Source of the DNA: an alpha proteobacterium U9-1i
Lineage (GTDB): Bacteria > Pseudomonadota > Alphaproteobacteria > Caulobacterales > Aquidulcibacteraceae
NCBI GenBank assembly: GCA_000974665.1
Contig: BBSY01000003.1
Coordinates: 434,001-498,000, forward strand
Direction of reading: 5' to 3'
DNA: 64,000 nt
This document shows positions 26,990 through 37,380 of the stretch, in pieces (within the stretch, counting starts at the first letter, position 1; every line of letters starts with the position of its first letter). The translations under genes and the position numbers were made by a program. Under the pieces are notes generated by a model. The model made no database searches, was not told the DNA's origin, and saw only the letters and a program-made list of their open reading frames with translations.

Positions 26990-27629
26990 CGCCGATAAGG
27001 GCGCGAAGGCCAAGGCGGCCGCAGCGGAAAAGAAAGCGAAGGCAGCCGCCGCCGCTTCCAAGCCGCGCGCGCCCAAGCCAGCCGATTACGAGCCGCGCAT
27101 GAAGACGCGCTATCGCTCGGAAATCCGCGCCAAGATGAAAGAGCAGTTCGGCTACACCAACGAAATGCAGATCCCGACCGTTGATAAGGTGGTGATCAAC
27201 ATGGGTGTCGGCGAAGCGGTTGCTGACACCAAGAAGCTGAAGTCGGCGATGGACGCGCTGGCGCTGATCGCCGGCCAAAAGCCGGTCGCGACCAAGTCCA
27301 AGAAGTCCATTGCTCAGTTCAAACTGCGCGAAGGCATGAGCGTTGGCTGCAAGGTCACGCTGCGCAAGGACCAGATGTACGAGTTTCTCGACCGTCTGGT
27401 GACGATCGCGCTGCCGCGCGTGAAGGACTTCCGTGGCTTGAACGGCAAGAGCTTCGACGGCCGCGGCAACTTCGCGATGGGTATCAAGGAACACATCGTG
27501 TTCCCTGAGATCAATTACGACGACATCGACCAGATTTGGGGCATGGACATCATCGTTTGCACGACCGCGCGGACCGATGATGAAGCCAAGGCCTTGTTGA
27601 AAGAATTCGATTTCCCGTTCCGGAACTGA
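26982..27629 (+). CDS. rplE: 50S ribosomal protein L5 with Lys/Ala-rich N-terminal extension
   Basis: 215 residues against ~179 in E. coli. The L5 core starts at '[19 protein letters not shown]' (~40) and includes '[11 protein letters not shown]' and '[13 protein letters not shown]'. Before it are ~35 residues of mostly Ala, Lys and Pro ('[20 protein letters not shown]'). The start ATG at 26982 overlaps the rplX stop; an internal start at the core Met is possible but has no clear RBS. L5 binds 5S rRNA. Confidence 0.95.
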   Translation: MSDADKGAKAKAAAAEKKAKAAAAASKPRAPKPADYEPRMKTRYRSEIRAKMKEQFGYTNEMQIPTVDKVVINMGVGEAVADTKKLKSAMDALALIAGQKPVATKSKKSIAQFKLREGMSVGCKVTLRKDQMYEFLDRLVTIALPRVKDFRGLNGKSFDGRGNFAMGIKEHIVFPEINYDDIDQIWGMDIIVCTTARTDDEAKALLKEFDFPFRN

Positions 27630-27677
27630 TCGGCGCGAGCTGATCCACCCCTGAACGCATCGGGAGAGAGTGAGAGT

Positions 27678-27983
27678 ATGGCGAAGACGAGCTCTATCGA
27701 ACGCAACAAAAAGCGTGAGCGCATGGCGAAAAAGTACGCCAACCGCCGCGCGAAGCTGCGTGCGCAGGCCCTCGACGAATCCTTGCCGCTTGAGGAGCGC
27801 TTCGACGCGCGCCTGAAGCTGGCGCAAATCCCGCGCAACGCGTCTCCGACGCGCGTGCGCAACCGCTGCGAACTGTCAGGCCGTCCGCGCGCCTTCTATC
27901 GCAAGCTCAAACTCTCGCGGATCGCGCTGCGTGATCTGGCCTCGAAGGGCCAGATCCCCGGCATGGTCAAGTCGAGCTGGTGA
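27678..27983 (+). CDS. rpsN: 30S ribosomal protein S14 (zinc-independent form)
   Basis: 101 residues, the long form. '[20 protein letters not shown]' start and '[20 protein letters not shown]' near the end. Only one Cys remains in that region, so it is the zinc-free (C-) type. Confidence 0.98.
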   Translation: MAKTSSIERNKKRERMAKKYANRRAKLRAQALDESLPLEERFDARLKLAQIPRNASPTRVRNRCELSGRPRAFYRKLKLSRIALRDLASKGQIPGMVKSSW

Positions 27984-27993
27984 GGGTGGTCCT

Positions 27994-28389
27994 ATGAACC
28001 TGAACGATCCCGTCGGCGATCTCATCACCCGCATCCGCAACGCGCAAATGCGCGGGCGCTCGAAGCTGTATTCGCCGGCTTCGACACTCCGCGTGCGCGT
28101 GCTGAATGTGCTCGTCGAAGAAGGCTACATTCGTGGCTTCAGCGAAGTCGAAAAAGAGGGCCACAAGGAACTCGAAATCGAGCTGAAGTATTTCGAAGGC
28201 GCGCCGGTGATCCATGAGATCCAGCGCGTGTCGAAGCCCGGCCGCCGCGTCTATTCTTCGATCAAGGATCTGGGCCTGGTCCGGAACGGCCTCGGCATCT
28301 CGATCCTGTCGACGCCGAAGGGCGTGATGAGCGACGCCGCCGCGCGCGCTCAAAACGTCGGCGGCGAAATCCTCTGCGAGGTCTACTAA
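27994..28389 (+). CDS. rpsH: 30S ribosomal protein S8
   Basis: 131 residues from ATG 27994. '[18 protein letters not shown]', '[10 protein letters not shown]' and '[14 protein letters not shown]' are canonical. S8 is the usual translational repressor of spc operons. Confidence 0.98.
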   Translation: MNLNDPVGDLITRIRNAQMRGRSKLYSPASTLRVRVLNVLVEEGYIRGFSEVEKEGHKELEIELKYFEGAPVIHEIQRVSKPGRRVYSSIKDLGLVRNGLGISILSTPKGVMSDAAARAQNVGGEILCEVY

Positions 28390-28390
28390 G

Positions 28391-28924
28391 ATGTCCCGCC
28401 TCGGCAAGAAACCGATCCCCGCCCCGTCCGGCGTCACCGTCACGGTGAAGGGTCAGGACGTGAACGTGAAGGGTCCGAAGGGCGCCTTGGCGTTCCGCGT
28501 TCACGACGACGTCGAAGTCTCGTTCGGCGACGGCGCGATCGCGGTGAAGCCGCGTCACGAAACGCCGCGCGCCCGCGCGCTCTGGGGCACGACGCGCGCC
28601 GTCCTCGCCAACAATGTGAAGGGCGTGACCGAGGGTTTCGACAAGACGCTGGAAATGACCGGTGTCGGCTATCGCGCGGCGATGCAAGGCAAGAACTTGC
28701 AGCTCCAACTCGGCTACAGCCACGAGATCAATTACGCCCCGCCTGAAGGCATTGTGATCGCGGTGCCGAAGCCGACCGAAATCAAGATCTCCGGCATCGA
28801 CCCGCAAGCCGTTGGTCAAGTCGCCGCTGAAATCCGCTCGTACCGTCCGCCAGAGCCCTACAAGGGCAAGGGCGTGCGCTACACCGGCGAATTCATTCGC
28901 CGCAAGGAAGGCAAGAAGAAGTAA
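28391..28924 (+). CDS. rplF: 50S ribosomal protein L6
   Basis: 177 residues. '[17 protein letters not shown]', '[20 protein letters not shown]' and '[16 protein letters not shown]' are diagnostic. Confidence 0.99.
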   Translation: MSRLGKKPIPAPSGVTVTVKGQDVNVKGPKGALAFRVHDDVEVSFGDGAIAVKPRHETPRARALWGTTRAVLANNVKGVTEGFDKTLEMTGVGYRAAMQGKNLQLQLGYSHEINYAPPEGIVIAVPKPTEIKISGIDPQAVGQVAAEIRSYRPPEPYKGKGVRYTGEFIRRKEGKKK

Positions 28925-28927
28925 GCC

Positions 28928-29290
28928 ATGCCGCGCAAGCTCACCTCCACCGAACGCCGCACGCAGCGTGTCCGCACTCGGCTCAAGAAGGACGCGACGG
29001 ATCGTTTGCGTCTGTCTGTTCACCGGTCGTCGAAGAACATTTCGGCGCAGCTGATCGATGACACCAAGGGCGTCACCGTTGCTGCTGCTTCGACGCTCGA
29101 AGAAGCCTTCAAGAAGGACGGCAAGACCGGCGCCGATAAGGCGGCCGCGATCGCCATCGGCAAGCTGATCGCCGAACGCGCGAAGGCGAAGAAGGTCTCC
29201 AAGGTCGTGTTCGACCGCGGTTCTTACATTTTCCACGGCCGCGTTAAGGCGCTGGCCGACGCCGCCCGAGAGGGCGGTCTCGAGTTCTGA
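28928..29290 (+). CDS. rplR: 50S ribosomal protein L18
   Basis: 120 residues. '[18 protein letters not shown]' and '[20 protein letters not shown]' are canonical. Binds 5S rRNA with L5. Confidence 0.99.
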   Translation: MPRKLTSTERRTQRVRTRLKKDATDRLRLSVHRSSKNISAQLIDDTKGVTVAAASTLEEAFKKDGKTGADKAAAIAIGKLIAERAKAKKVSKVVFDRGSYIFHGRVKALADAAREGGLEF

Positions 29291-29300
29291 GGAAGCAACG

Positions 29301-30005
29301 ATGACCGACGAATCTGCAGGCGCAGGCGCTCCGTCCGAACAGCCACGCGGCCCACGCGGTCCGCGCGGCCCGCGTCGCGGTCCTCCTGGCGGCGGCGGCG
29401 CTGGCCGTGGTCCAGGCGGCAATCGCGACAATCGTCGTGACAGCCGTGGCGGTCCGCGCGGCCAGGACGAAGAGCGCGACAGCGAGTTCGTGGACAAGCT
29501 CGTCGCTATCAACCGTGTCGCCAAGGTCGTGAAGGGCGGTAAGAACTTCGCGTTCGCCGCGCTCGTTGTGGTCGGCGACAAGAAGGGCCGTGTTGGCTTT
29601 GGTCACGGCAAGGCGCGCGAAGTGCCGGAAGCGATCCGTAAGGCGACCGAAGAAGCCAAGAAGTCACTGATCCGCGTGCCGCTGCGCGAAGGCCGGACGC
29701 TGCACCATGACGTCGATGGACGCTGGGGCGCGGGCAAGATCATGCTGCGCGCAGCGCCCGCCGGTACGGGCTTGATCGCCGGCGGCCCGATGCGCGCCGT
29801 GCTCGAAGTGCTCGGCGTGGCGGACGTCGTCGCCAAGTCGAAGGGCTCATCGAACCCCTACAACATGGTGCGCGCGACATTCGACGGTCTGAAGTCGCAA
29901 AGTTCGCCCCGTCACGTCGCCAACCGCCGTGGCCTCAAAGTGTCCGATCTCGTCAACCGTCGTAAGGACGGCGCGAGCCTCGGCGAAGTTCCCGCGGAGG
30001 GCTGA
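29301..30005 (+). CDS. rpsE: 30S ribosomal protein S5 with Arg/Gly/Pro-rich N-terminal extension
   Basis: 234 residues against ~167 in E. coli. The core begins at '[20 protein letters not shown]' (~62) and has '[15 protein letters not shown]' and '[18 protein letters not shown]'. The first ~60 residues are low complexity with repeated '[10 protein letters not shown]', '[11 protein letters not shown]' and '[10 protein letters not shown]', an RGG-like segment. S5 lines the mRNA entry channel next to S3, which has a similar Arg-rich tail here. ATG 29301 follows a GAGGAA. No closer alternative start is supported. Confidence 0.97.
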   Translation: MTDESAGAGAPSEQPRGPRGPRGPRRGPPGGGGAGRGPGGNRDNRRDSRGGPRGQDEERDSEFVDKLVAINRVAKVVKGGKNFAFAALVVVGDKKGRVGFGHGKAREVPEAIRKATEEAKKSLIRVPLREGRTLHHDVDGRWGAGKIMLRAAPAGTGLIAGGPMRAVLEVLGVADVVAKSKGSSNPYNMVRATFDGLKSQSSPRHVANRRGLKVSDLVNRRKDGASLGEVPAEG

Positions 30006-30008
30006 TAG

Positions 30009-30206
30009 ATGGCGCCGAAGAAATCCGCTGCTGGCAAGGTGAAGGTACGCCGGATCGGCAGCCCCATTCGCCGTGATGGCAGCCAACGCGCGACGCTGAT
30101 GGGCCTTGGCCTGAAGCGCGCGAACCAAGTGGTTGAGCTTGAGGATACGCCTTCGATCCAAGGCATGATCCGCAAAGTTCACCACCTCGTCGAAATCGTG
30201 AAATAA
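30009..30206 (+). CDS. rpmD: 50S ribosomal protein L30
   Basis: 65 residues. '[20 protein letters not shown]' then '[20 protein letters not shown]', typical of bacterial L30. Confidence 0.97.
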   Translation: MAPKKSAAGKVKVRRIGSPIRRDGSQRATLMGLGLKRANQVVELEDTPSIQGMIRKVHHLVEIVK

Positions 30207-30235
30207 GACGGCCCCGCCGTCGGAGCGTAAGCGCC

Positions 30236-30721
30236 ATGAAACTGAACGAACTTGCCGACAATCCCGGCTCCACTAAGAAACTGATGCGCGTTGGTCGCGG
30301 CGTCGGCTCTGGTAAGGGCAAGACGGGCGGCCGCGGCGTGAAGGGTCAAAAGTCCCGTCGCGGTGTGGCCATCAATGGCTTCGAAGGCGGCCAGATGCCG
30401 TTGCACATGCGTATGCCGAAGCGCGGCTTCAACGCGCTGAACAGCCAGACCACGCAGTGGATCAATCTGGGGTCGCTGCAAAAGGCAATTGATAACAAGA
30501 AGATCGACGCGAAGGCCGAGATCACCGAAGACACGTTGGTTGAAGCCGGCGTGCTGCGGCGGAAGAAAGACGGCGTTCGCCTCCTTGCGCGCGGCGAACT
30601 GAAGGCCAAAGTGAGCATCGCTGTCACCGGCGCTTCGGCCTCGGCGATCGCCGCGGTCGAAAAGGCTGGCGGCACAGTGACGCTGCTGAAGCCGCCCGCG
30701 GCGGAAGAAGCGGCGACGTAA
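30236..30721 (+). CDS. rplO: 50S ribosomal protein L15
   Basis: 161 residues. '[20 protein letters not shown]', the Gly-rich '[16 protein letters not shown]' and '[17 protein letters not shown]' are diagnostic. Confidence 0.98.
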   Translation: MKLNELADNPGSTKKLMRVGRGVGSGKGKTGGRGVKGQKSRRGVAINGFEGGQMPLHMRMPKRGFNALNSQTTQWINLGSLQKAIDNKKIDAKAEITEDTLVEAGVLRRKKDGVRLLARGELKAKVSIAVTGASASAIAAVEKAGGTVTLLKPPAAEEAAT

Positions 30722-30806
30722 TCTAGTAGAGAGCCCGACTCAAAACGGGCTTCGCAGTCGCGTCCGCATCGACCTCGGTCGGACTTAAGGGGAGTGGTCC
30801 GCCCTC

Positions 30807-32153
30807 ATGGCATCAGCCGCAGAGCAGCTTGCCGCTAACATCAATTTCGCGGCCTTCGCCAAGGCCACGGAACTGCAGAAGCGCATCTGGTTCACACTGG
30901 TCGCGCTCGTCGTCTATCGCGCCGGCACCTTCATTCCGATCCCAGGCATCGACCCGGCGGCGTTCGCGCAAGCGTTCCAATCGCAGGCCGGCGGCATCCT
31001 CGGCATGTTCAACATGTTCTCCGGCGGCGCCGTTGAGCGGATGGCCGTCTTTGCGCTGAACGTTATGCCGTACATTTCGGCCTCGATCATCGTGCAGCTG
31101 ATGGCGACGTCGATCCCATCACTTGAGCGCTTGAAGAAAGAAGGCGAAGTCGGCCGCAAGCAGCTCAACCAGTACACACGTTACCTGACGTTGGTGCTGG
31201 CGATCGTCCAATCTTACGGCATCTCTGTCGGCTTGAGTTCAAGCACGGGCGTCGTCACCGATCCGGGCGTTTTCTTTATTGCCTCGACGATGATCACGCT
31301 GACCGGCGGGACTATGTTCCTGATGTGGTTGGGCGAGCAGGTGACGGCGCGCGGCGTCGGCAACGGCATTTCGCTCATCATCTTCGCGGGCATCGTCGCG
31401 GAAATGCCGCGCGTTGTGGGCCAGATGCTCTCGCTGGTGCGGGTGGGCGACCTCAACTTCTTCGCCGTGCTGATGCTTGGCGCGCTGATGCTCGCGTGCA
31501 TCGTTGTCATCGTGTTCATGGAGCGCTCGCAGCGTCGCATCGTCGTCCAGTATCCGAAGCGTCAGCAAGGCAATCGGATGTTCATGGGCGAGAGCTCTTT
31601 CTTGCCGCTGAAAATCAACAGCGCGGGCGTTATCCCGCCGATCTTCGCATCGTCGCTGCTGCTGCTGCCGACGACGTTCATCAGTTTCACGGGCATGGGA
31701 ACCAACACGCCGGATTGGCTGACGCAGCTGCAAGGGTTCATTGGCTACGGCCAGCCGGGCCACATGTTCCTTTACGGCTTGGGCATCATCTTCTTCTGCT
31801 TTTTCTACACGTCGATCGTGTTCAATCCGGAAGAGACCGCCGACAACCTGCGTAAGTATGGCGGGTTCGTTCCGGGCTATCGGCCGGGCAAGAAAACAGC
31901 GGAGTACCTCGACTACGTGCTGACGCGCCTCACCGTTATCGGCGCGATCTACATCACGGCGGTCTGTTTGCTGCCGGAAATCCTCTCCACCTATTATTCG
32001 ATCCCATTCTATCTCGGCGGCACGTCAGTAATGATCGTGATCTCTGTGACGCTCGATACGGTGGCGCAAATCCAGTCGCACTTGGTCGCGCACCAATATG
32101 AGGGGTTGATCAAGAGGTCGAAATTGCGCGGCGCTGGAGCGCCTAAGCGATGA
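30807..32153 (+). CDS. secY: Sec translocon subunit SecY
   Basis: 448 residues with about ten membrane helices. '[14 protein letters not shown]' (first helix), the plug region, '[14 protein letters not shown]', '[13 protein letters not shown]' and '[14 protein letters not shown]' (cytosolic loop that contacts the ribosome and SecA) are canonical. Forms the protein-conducting channel with SecE and SecG. It overlaps adk by four bases (ATGA). Confidence 0.99.
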   Translation: MASAAEQLAANINFAAFAKATELQKRIWFTLVALVVYRAGTFIPIPGIDPAAFAQAFQSQAGGILGMFNMFSGGAVERMAVFALNVMPYISASIIVQLMATSIPSLERLKKEGEVGRKQLNQYTRYLTLVLAIVQSYGISVGLSSSTGVVTDPGVFFIASTMITLTGGTMFLMWLGEQVTARGVGNGISLIIFAGIVAEMPRVVGQMLSLVRVGDLNFFAVLMLGALMLACIVVIVFMERSQRRIVVQYPKRQQGNRMFMGESSFLPLKINSAGVIPPIFASSLLLLPTTFISFTGMGTNTPDWLTQLQGFIGYGQPGHMFLYGLGIIFFCFFYTSIVFNPEETADNLRKYGGFVPGYRPGKKTAEYLDYVLTRLTVIGAIYITAVCLLPEILSTYYSIPFYLGGTSVMIVISVTLDTVAQIQSHLVAHQYEGLIKRSKLRGAGAPKR

Positions 32154-32722
32154 ACCTGATCCTCTTCGGTCCGCCCGCGGCCGGAAAGGGCACCCAGGCA
32201 AAGCGCCTCGTCGCTGGCCGCAAGTACGTCCAACTCTCCACCGGCGACATGCTGCGCGCGGCGCGTGCGTCGGGTTCGGAGCTGGGTTTGCGGGTTGCTG
32301 CGATCATGGACGCGGGCAATTTGGTCTCCGATGAGATCGTGACTGAACTGATCGAGGACGCGCTCGACCGCAATGCCGACGCGGCCGGGTTCATTTTCGA
32401 CGGCTATCCGCGCACCGTGGCCCAGGCCCGCTCGCTCGACGCGCTGCTCGCCCGCCGCGGCCAGGCCATCGATTTGGTGCTGCGCCTTGAGGTTGATCCG
32501 GAGGCCCTGCTGGCGCGGATCGCCAAACGCTACGCCGAAGAGGGCCGGGCCGACGACAATCCGGATGCCTATAAAGTGCGTTTGAAGGCCTATCTGGATC
32601 AAACAGCGCCGCTCGTCCCGTACTACCAGGAGCAGGGCAAGATGCACGGCGTGGACGGCATGGCCGACGTTGAAACCGTGTCCGCCGGCATCGCTTCGGC
32701 GCTGGACGCGCCGCGCGCCTAA
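32150..32722 (+). CDS. adk: adenylate kinase
   Basis: 190 residues, the short form. P-loop '[14 protein letters not shown]', '[10 protein letters not shown]', '[12 protein letters not shown]' and a short LID ('[15 protein letters not shown]') without zinc Cys. Interconverts AMP, ADP and ATP. Coupled to secY as in many bacteria. Confidence 0.98.
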   Translation: MNLILFGPPAAGKGTQAKRLVAGRKYVQLSTGDMLRAARASGSELGLRVAAIMDAGNLVSDEIVTELIEDALDRNADAAGFIFDGYPRTVAQARSLDALLARRGQAIDLVLRLEVDPEALLARIAKRYAEEGRADDNPDAYKVRLKAYLDQTAPLVPYYQEQGKMHGVDGMADVETVSAGIASALDAPRA

Positions 32723-32785
32723 GGGCGCCCCTCCGGACGCGACGAAAAATCACCTGATACCCCGGTTTTGGGCGCCTCGGTGGTG

Positions 32786-32813
32786 TTGACGGGGCGGGGG
32801 CGGGGGCTTACAT
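32786..32813 (+). promoter_or_regulatory. candidate internal promoter before rpsM
   Basis: TTGACG at 32786-32791, 16-base very G-rich spacer, TTACAT at 32808-32813, in the 209-base gap between adk and rpsM. It could give extra expression of rpsM-rpsK-rpoA-rplQ. The -10 match is weak. No gene was found in the gap. Confidence 0.35.
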
Positions 32814-32931
32814 CCCCTCCCTTCGCATGGCCATGAAGCGCCGCGCCGTACGTTCCCAGCTGGGGGCGGCGACGCTGGGCGCTTTATTCCATGGCCTGTG
32901 CAACGGATAAGAGAAATTTGGAGGGGGCTCC

Positions 32932-33312
32932 ATGGCCCGTATCGCCGGCGTAAACATCCCGACCCAGAAGCGCGTGGTCATCGCGCTTCAATACATTCAC
33001 GGGATCGGCAAGCACTACGCCCAGGAAATTTGCGACAAGGTGGGCATCGCCGCCGAGCGCCGCGTGAGCGAATTGACGGATGCCGAAGTGCTCCAAATCC
33101 GCGAAGCGATTGACCGTGACTACACGGTTGAGGGCGATCTCCGCCGCGAGACGGCCACCAACATCAAGCGTTTGATGGATCTGGCCTGCTATCGTGGCCT
33201 GCGTCACCGCCGCGGCTTGCCGGTCCGTGGTCAGCGCACGCACACCAACGCGCGTACCCGCAAAGGCCCGGCCAAGCCGATCGCCGGTAAGAAGCAAGCG
33301 ACCAAGAAGTAA
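32932..33312 (+). CDS. rpsM: 30S ribosomal protein S13
   Basis: 126 residues. '[20 protein letters not shown]' and '[20 protein letters not shown]' are diagnostic. ATG follows a strong GGAGGGGG. Confidence 0.99.
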   Translation: MARIAGVNIPTQKRVVIALQYIHGIGKHYAQEICDKVGIAAERRVSELTDAEVLQIREAIDRDYTVEGDLRRETATNIKRLMDLACYRGLRHRRGLPVRGQRTHTNARTRKGPAKPIAGKKQATKK

Positions 33313-33324
33313 GGACACGCCGCA

Positions 33325-33714
33325 ATGGCTAAGGAATCTACGCGCGTCAAAAAGCGTGAACGTAAGAACATCGCCACCGGCGTCGCCCACGTCGCGGCGT
33401 CGTTCAACAACACGATGATCACGATCACCGACGCGCAAGGCAACGCGATCGCCTGGTCGAGCGCCGGCACGATGGGCTTCAAGGGCTCGCGTAAATCGAC
33501 GCCGTACGCCGCGCAGGTCGCCGCCGAAGATGCTGGCCGCAAGGCGATGGAACACGGCATGCGCACGGTCGAAGTGAACGTGTCGGGTCCAGGGTCGGGC
33601 CGCGAGAGCGCGCTGCGTGCGCTGCAAGCGGTGGGTTTCACCGTGACCTCGATCCGCGACGTGACGCCGATCCCACACAATGGCTGCCGCCCGCCGAAGC
33701 GCCGCCGCGTCTAA
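33325..33714 (+). CDS. rpsK: 30S ribosomal protein S11
   Basis: 129 residues. '[20 protein letters not shown]', '[14 protein letters not shown]' and the C-terminal '[13 protein letters not shown]' are diagnostic; the last contains the Asn-Gly site that can form isoaspartate. Confidence 0.99.
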   Translation: MAKESTRVKKRERKNIATGVAHVAASFNNTMITITDAQGNAIAWSSAGTMGFKGSRKSTPYAAQVAAEDAGRKAMEHGMRTVEVNVSGPGSGRESALRALQAVGFTVTSIRDVTPIPHNGCRPPKRRRV

Positions 33715-33773
33715 CGGGTTCGCACATCAGCAGGCGGCGCGAGAAACGCGACGCCGTTTGGAACAGAGACAAG

Positions 33774-34796
33774 ATGCAATCGATCGAAAAGAACTGGCTT
33801 GAACTGATCCGCCCGAAAAAGCCGCTCATCGAGCACGGCTTCGACGCGAACAAGCGCGCCACGTTGATCGCTGAACCGCTTGAGCGCGGTTTCGGCATGA
33901 CGCTTGGCAACGCGCTGCGCCGCGTGCTGCTCTCCTCGCTGCAGGGCGCGGCGATCACCGCCGTGCAAATCGACGGCGTGGTCCACGAGTTCAGCTCGAT
34001 CCCGGGCGTTCGCGAGGACGTCACCGACATCGTGCTGAACCTGAAGCAGGTCGCCATCCGTATGCGCGGCGAAGGCCCAAAGCGCGTGATGCTGAAGGCG
34101 GACGGCGCGGGCGAAGTGAAGGCCTCGGCCATCCAAACCGTGTCCGACATGGAAATCCTCAACCCCGACCACGTGATCTGCACGCTGGATGAGGGCGCCT
34201 CGCTCCGCATGGAGCTGACGATCAACAACGGCAAAGGCTATGTGCCCGCCGAGCAGAACCGCCCGGATGACGCGCCGATCGGCCTGATCGCCATCGACGC
34301 TATCTATTCACCGGTGAAGCGCGTCGCCTATCGCGTGGAAAACACCCGCGAAGGCCAGGTGCTCGACTACGACAAGCTGATCATCGAAGTCGAAACCAAC
34401 GGCGCGATCCGCCCGGAAGATGCGATCGCCTACGCTGCGCGCATCCTGCAAGACCAATTGCAGATCTTCATCACCTTCGAAGAGCCGAAGCAGAAGAAGG
34501 AAGGCGCCGACAAGCCGGACCTTCCGTTCAATCCGGCTTTGCTCAAGAAGGTTGACGAGCTCGAGCTTTCGGTGCGTTCGGCCAATTGCTTGAAGAACGA
34601 CAACATCGTTTACATCGGCGACCTGATCCAGAAGTCGGAAGCGGAAATGCTCCGCACGCCGAACTTCGGCCGGAAGTCCCTGAACGAGATCAAGGAAGTG
34701 CTGGCGACGATGGGCCTGCACCTCGGCATGGCCGTCGAGAACTGGCCGCCGGACAACATCGAAGACCTCGCGAAAAAGTACGAAGATCAAATCTAA
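33774..34796 (+). CDS. rpoA: RNA polymerase alpha subunit
   Basis: 340 residues. N-terminal assembly domain with '[20 protein letters not shown]' and '[18 protein letters not shown]'. C-terminal DNA-binding domain with '[16 protein letters not shown]' and '[17 protein letters not shown]'-type motif ('[17 protein letters not shown]'). Dimerises to start polymerase assembly and binds UP elements and activators. Confidence 0.99.
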   Translation: MQSIEKNWLELIRPKKPLIEHGFDANKRATLIAEPLERGFGMTLGNALRRVLLSSLQGAAITAVQIDGVVHEFSSIPGVREDVTDIVLNLKQVAIRMRGEGPKRVMLKADGAGEVKASAIQTVSDMEILNPDHVICTLDEGASLRMELTINNGKGYVPAEQNRPDDAPIGLIAIDAIYSPVKRVAYRVENTREGQVLDYDKLIIEVETNGAIRPEDAIAYAARILQDQLQIFITFEEPKQKKEGADKPDLPFNPALLKKVDELELSVRSANCLKNDNIVYIGDLIQKSEAEMLRTPNFGRKSLNEIKEVLATMGLHLGMAVENWPPDNIEDLAKKYEDQI

Positions 34797-34807
34797 GGTA
34801 ACGCGCC

Positions 34808-35227
34808 ATGCGCCACGGTACTGGACATAAGAAACTCAACCGCACGGCCAGCCACCGTCAGGCGATGTTCGCCAACATGGCCGCGTCGTTGATCAAGCAC
34901 GAGCAGATCGTGACGACGCTGCCGAAGGCGAAAGCGCTTCGCCCCGTGGTGGAACGTCTGGTGACGCTGGCCAAGAAGGGCGATCTCGCGTCGCGCCGTC
35001 TTGTCGTGTCGCGTATGCGCGACGAGACCCAAGCCAAGAAGCTCTTCGACACGTTGGCCCCCCGCTACAAGGCGCGCGCTGGCGGCTACACGCGCGTGCT
35101 GAAGGCGGGCTTCCGCCACGGCGACAACGCTCCGCTCGCAGTGATCGAATTTGTCGATCGCGACGAGGACGCGCGTGGCCAGGACAGCGGTCCGCGTCCG
35201 GAAGCGATCTACACCGACGAAGGCTGA
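34808..35227 (+). CDS. rplQ: 50S ribosomal protein L17
   Basis: 139 residues. '[20 protein letters not shown]' and '[17 protein letters not shown]' are canonical. A short acidic tail ('[20 protein letters not shown]') follows the core. Last gene of the operon. Confidence 0.98.
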   Translation: MRHGTGHKKLNRTASHRQAMFANMAASLIKHEQIVTTLPKAKALRPVVERLVTLAKKGDLASRRLVVSRMRDETQAKKLFDTLAPRYKARAGGYTRVLKAGFRHGDNAPLAVIEFVDRDEDARGQDSGPRPEAIYTDEG

Positions 35228-35252
35228 CCGCCTCGAGATCGAATTGAATTAA

Positions 35253-35279
35253 GGGCCCGCCGCACTGGCGGGCCTTTTC
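35253..35279 (+). terminator. rho-independent terminator of the ribosomal operon
   Basis: Stem GGCCCGCC / GGCGGGCC with loop GCACT, followed by TTTTC. It lies 25 bases after the rplQ stop. Confidence 0.92.
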
Positions 35280-35317
35280 TGTTACACGCCTGACATCGCA
35301 GGTGGTTAGATGGCGGG

Positions 35318-36538
35318 ATGATCCGCCTCGCCCTCGCGCTTGCCGCCCTCGTCTTCGTCTCCGCTTGCACGCACACGCGCGAGGCGTCGCCGGCGCCGCT
35401 TATCCTGGTGTCGATCGACGGCTTCCGCGCCGACTACCTCAATCGCGGCGTGACGCCTACACTGTCGCGTCTCGCCGCCGAAGGCGCGCGCGCGTCGATG
35501 CGACCGTCGTTTCCGTCGAAAACGTTCCCCAACCATTACACCATCGTGACCGGCCTCCGCCCTGATCATCACGGCGTCATCAACAACCGCATGGAAGATC
35601 CCGAACGGCCGGGGGTCGTTTTTTCGCTCTCTGATGTTGCGGTCACCAGCGACCCGATCTGGTGGCGTGACGGCGTTCCGATCTGGGTGACGGCGGAGCG
35701 TCAGGGCGTGCGGACCGCTACGATGTTTTGGCCCGGATCGGACTTTGAGCTTCATGGCAGCCGGCCAAGCGAATGGCGCGCGTTCGATATGGGCGTGCCC
35801 TCCGAGGCGCGCGTGGACACATTGCTTTCTTGGTTCGATGCGCCGGCCGACGAGCAACCGCGCTTCGCCACACTCTACTTCGATATCGTCGACACAGCTG
35901 GCCACACGTATGGGCCACATGCGCCTGAGACCAATGCGGCCGTTGCGCTGGCTGACGCCGCCATCATGCGTTTAGTCGATGGCCTCGCCGCGCGCGGCGT
36001 TAGCGCCAATCTCGTCATTGTCGCTGACCACGGCATGGCCGAAGTTTCCGAGGACCGGCTCCTCGATCTCGATGCGATGGCGCCGGCGACGATCGCGCAC
36101 ATCGTGTGGGATGGGCCGTTCGCCGGCATTGCTGCGCTGCCCGGTCACGAGGCGGAACTTGAGGCCGCCTTGGTGGGCCGCCGCGCGCACGATGAATGCT
36201 GGCGTCGCGGGGAGCTGCCGGCGCGGCTGCACTACGGCACGCATCGACGGACGCCGCATGTTGTGTGCCTGGCTGACATTGGCTGGCGCTACCGCAGCGC
36301 GACGATCCCGCATTGGGCAGGCGCCCCTTCGCGTGGAGATCATGGCTTCGACAACGCTGCCCCCGACATGGCCGCAGTCTTTGTCGCCCACGGTCCAGCG
36401 TTTCGGCGCGGCGTCGCCCTTGCGCCTTTTGACAACGTATCGGTCTATCCGCTGCTGACGCGCTTGATTGGCGTTACGCCGGAAGCGAACGACGGCTCCA
36501 TCGCCGACATTGCGCCGGCGCTGCGCGATCCTCGTTGA
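35318..36538 (+). CDS. nucleotide pyrophosphatase/phosphodiesterase lipoprotein (ENPP-like)
   Basis: 406 residues, alkaline-phosphatase superfamily. Lipoprotein signal 'LALAALVFVSAC'. Metal and nucleophile motifs of the NPP family are in order: 'SIDGFRADY', 'SFPSKTFPNHYTIVTGLRP' (nucleophile Thr in KTFPNH), 'DTAGHTYGP', 'VADHGMAE' and 'HGFDN'. The enzyme should cleave phosphodiester or pyrophosphate bonds of nucleotides in the periplasm or at the outer membrane using two zinc ions. It follows the ribosomal terminator and is independent of it. Confidence 0.92.
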   Translation: MIRLALALAALVFVSACTHTREASPAPLILVSIDGFRADYLNRGVTPTLSRLAAEGARASMRPSFPSKTFPNHYTIVTGLRPDHHGVINNRMEDPERPGVVFSLSDVAVTSDPIWWRDGVPIWVTAERQGVRTATMFWPGSDFELHGSRPSEWRAFDMGVPSEARVDTLLSWFDAPADEQPRFATLYFDIVDTAGHTYGPHAPETNAAVALADAAIMRLVDGLAARGVSANLVIVADHGMAEVSEDRLLDLDAMAPATIAHIVWDGPFAGIAALPGHEAELEAALVGRRAHDECWRRGELPARLHYGTHRRTPHVVCLADIGWRYRSATIPHWAGAPSRGDHGFDNAAPDMAAVFVAHGPAFRRGVALAPFDNVSVYPLLTRLIGVTPEANDGSIADIAPALRDPR

Positions 36539-36589
36539 CATATACTTGCGAAAAGATAGAAATATTGGCGTAACGGAAAAGGTTGTGCC

Positions 36590-37054
36590 ATGAGCGATTA
36601 TTACCGGCCGAAGGGTCTGTCGAGCGCGGTGATCTACAAGGACGCCAAGGCGGCGTTCCGGTGGCTGGAAGATGCTTTCGGCTTCGAGCCGTTGATGGCG
36701 ATCACAGATGCCGATGGAAATCTCGTTCATTCCGAGATGAAGTTCGGCGAGTCCGTCTTGATGGTCGGTTATGAATGGAACGAGGCGAGCAAGAGTCCAC
36801 GAGGGCTCGGCGGCGCTAATACGCAAACGGTGCACGTGCAGCTCGATGAGGACGTCGATCTCCATTGTGAGCGCGCACGCAAAGCTGGCGCCGTGATCCT
36901 GCAAGAGCCCGACACGCAATTCTACGGAGACCGCACCTATCGCGCACGCGATCCCGAGGGGCACGTGTGGACGTTCGGTCAAACGGTTCAAAAAATCACG
37001 CCTGCGGAATGGGACAAGAAAATCGGCGTCACCACCAAGACGCGGCTCGATTGA
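36590..37054 (+). CDS. VOC family (glyoxalase/bleomycin-resistance-like) protein
   Basis: 154 residues. Two beta-alpha-beta-beta-beta repeats; 'AAFRWLEDAFGFEP' and 'FYGDRTYRARDPEGHVWTFG' are the common VOC signatures. Often a metal-dependent lyase or antibiotic-binding fold. It is the first gene of a three-gene coupled operon with an ArsR-type repressor and an AHSA1 protein, a combination seen repeatedly in Proteobacteria. The substrate is unknown. Confidence 0.88.
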   Translation: MSDYYRPKGLSSAVIYKDAKAAFRWLEDAFGFEPLMAITDADGNLVHSEMKFGESVLMVGYEWNEASKSPRGLGGANTQTVHVQLDEDVDLHCERARKAGAVILQEPDTQFYGDRTYRARDPEGHVWTFGQTVQKITPAEWDKKIGVTTKTRLD

Positions 37055-37380
37055 GCGCCGCGAAAATTGATCGCACGCTTGCCGCGCTCGCCGATCCGCA
37101 TCGGCGCCGCGCGGTGGAGCTGCTCGGCCAGCGCCCGCGTCGCGCAGGCGAATTGGCCGAGGCGCTGGGCCTGCCTGCTCCGGCGATGAGCCGGCATTTG
37201 CGTGAACTCAAACAGAGCGGGCTCGTTGAGGAAACCCACCCTGAGTTTGATGCACGTGTGCGCATCTACACCTTGAAGGAGGGCGGCATGCGCGATCTCA
37301 AACGCTGGCTTGAGGACGCGGAAGCGCACTGGGCGCGCCAACTCACGGCGCTGAAGGCGCACGTTGAGAAGAAGAAATGA
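37051..37380 (+). CDS. ArsR-family winged-helix regulator
   Basis: 109 residues. 'KIDRTLAALADPHRRRAVEL' and the HTH 'AGELAEALGLPAPAMSRHLR' followed by the wing 'ARVRIYTLKEGG' identify an ArsR/SmtB-type repressor; no metal-binding Cys pair is present. The most likely start is TTG at 37051, which overlaps the TGA of the VOC gene. No ATG is available without a large unrelated extension. It probably autoregulates this operon. Confidence 0.88.
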   Translation: MSAAKIDRTLAALADPHRRRAVELLGQRPRRAGELAEALGLPAPAMSRHLRELKQSGLVEETHPEFDARVRIYTLKEGGMRDLKRWLEDAEAHWARQLTALKAHVEKKK

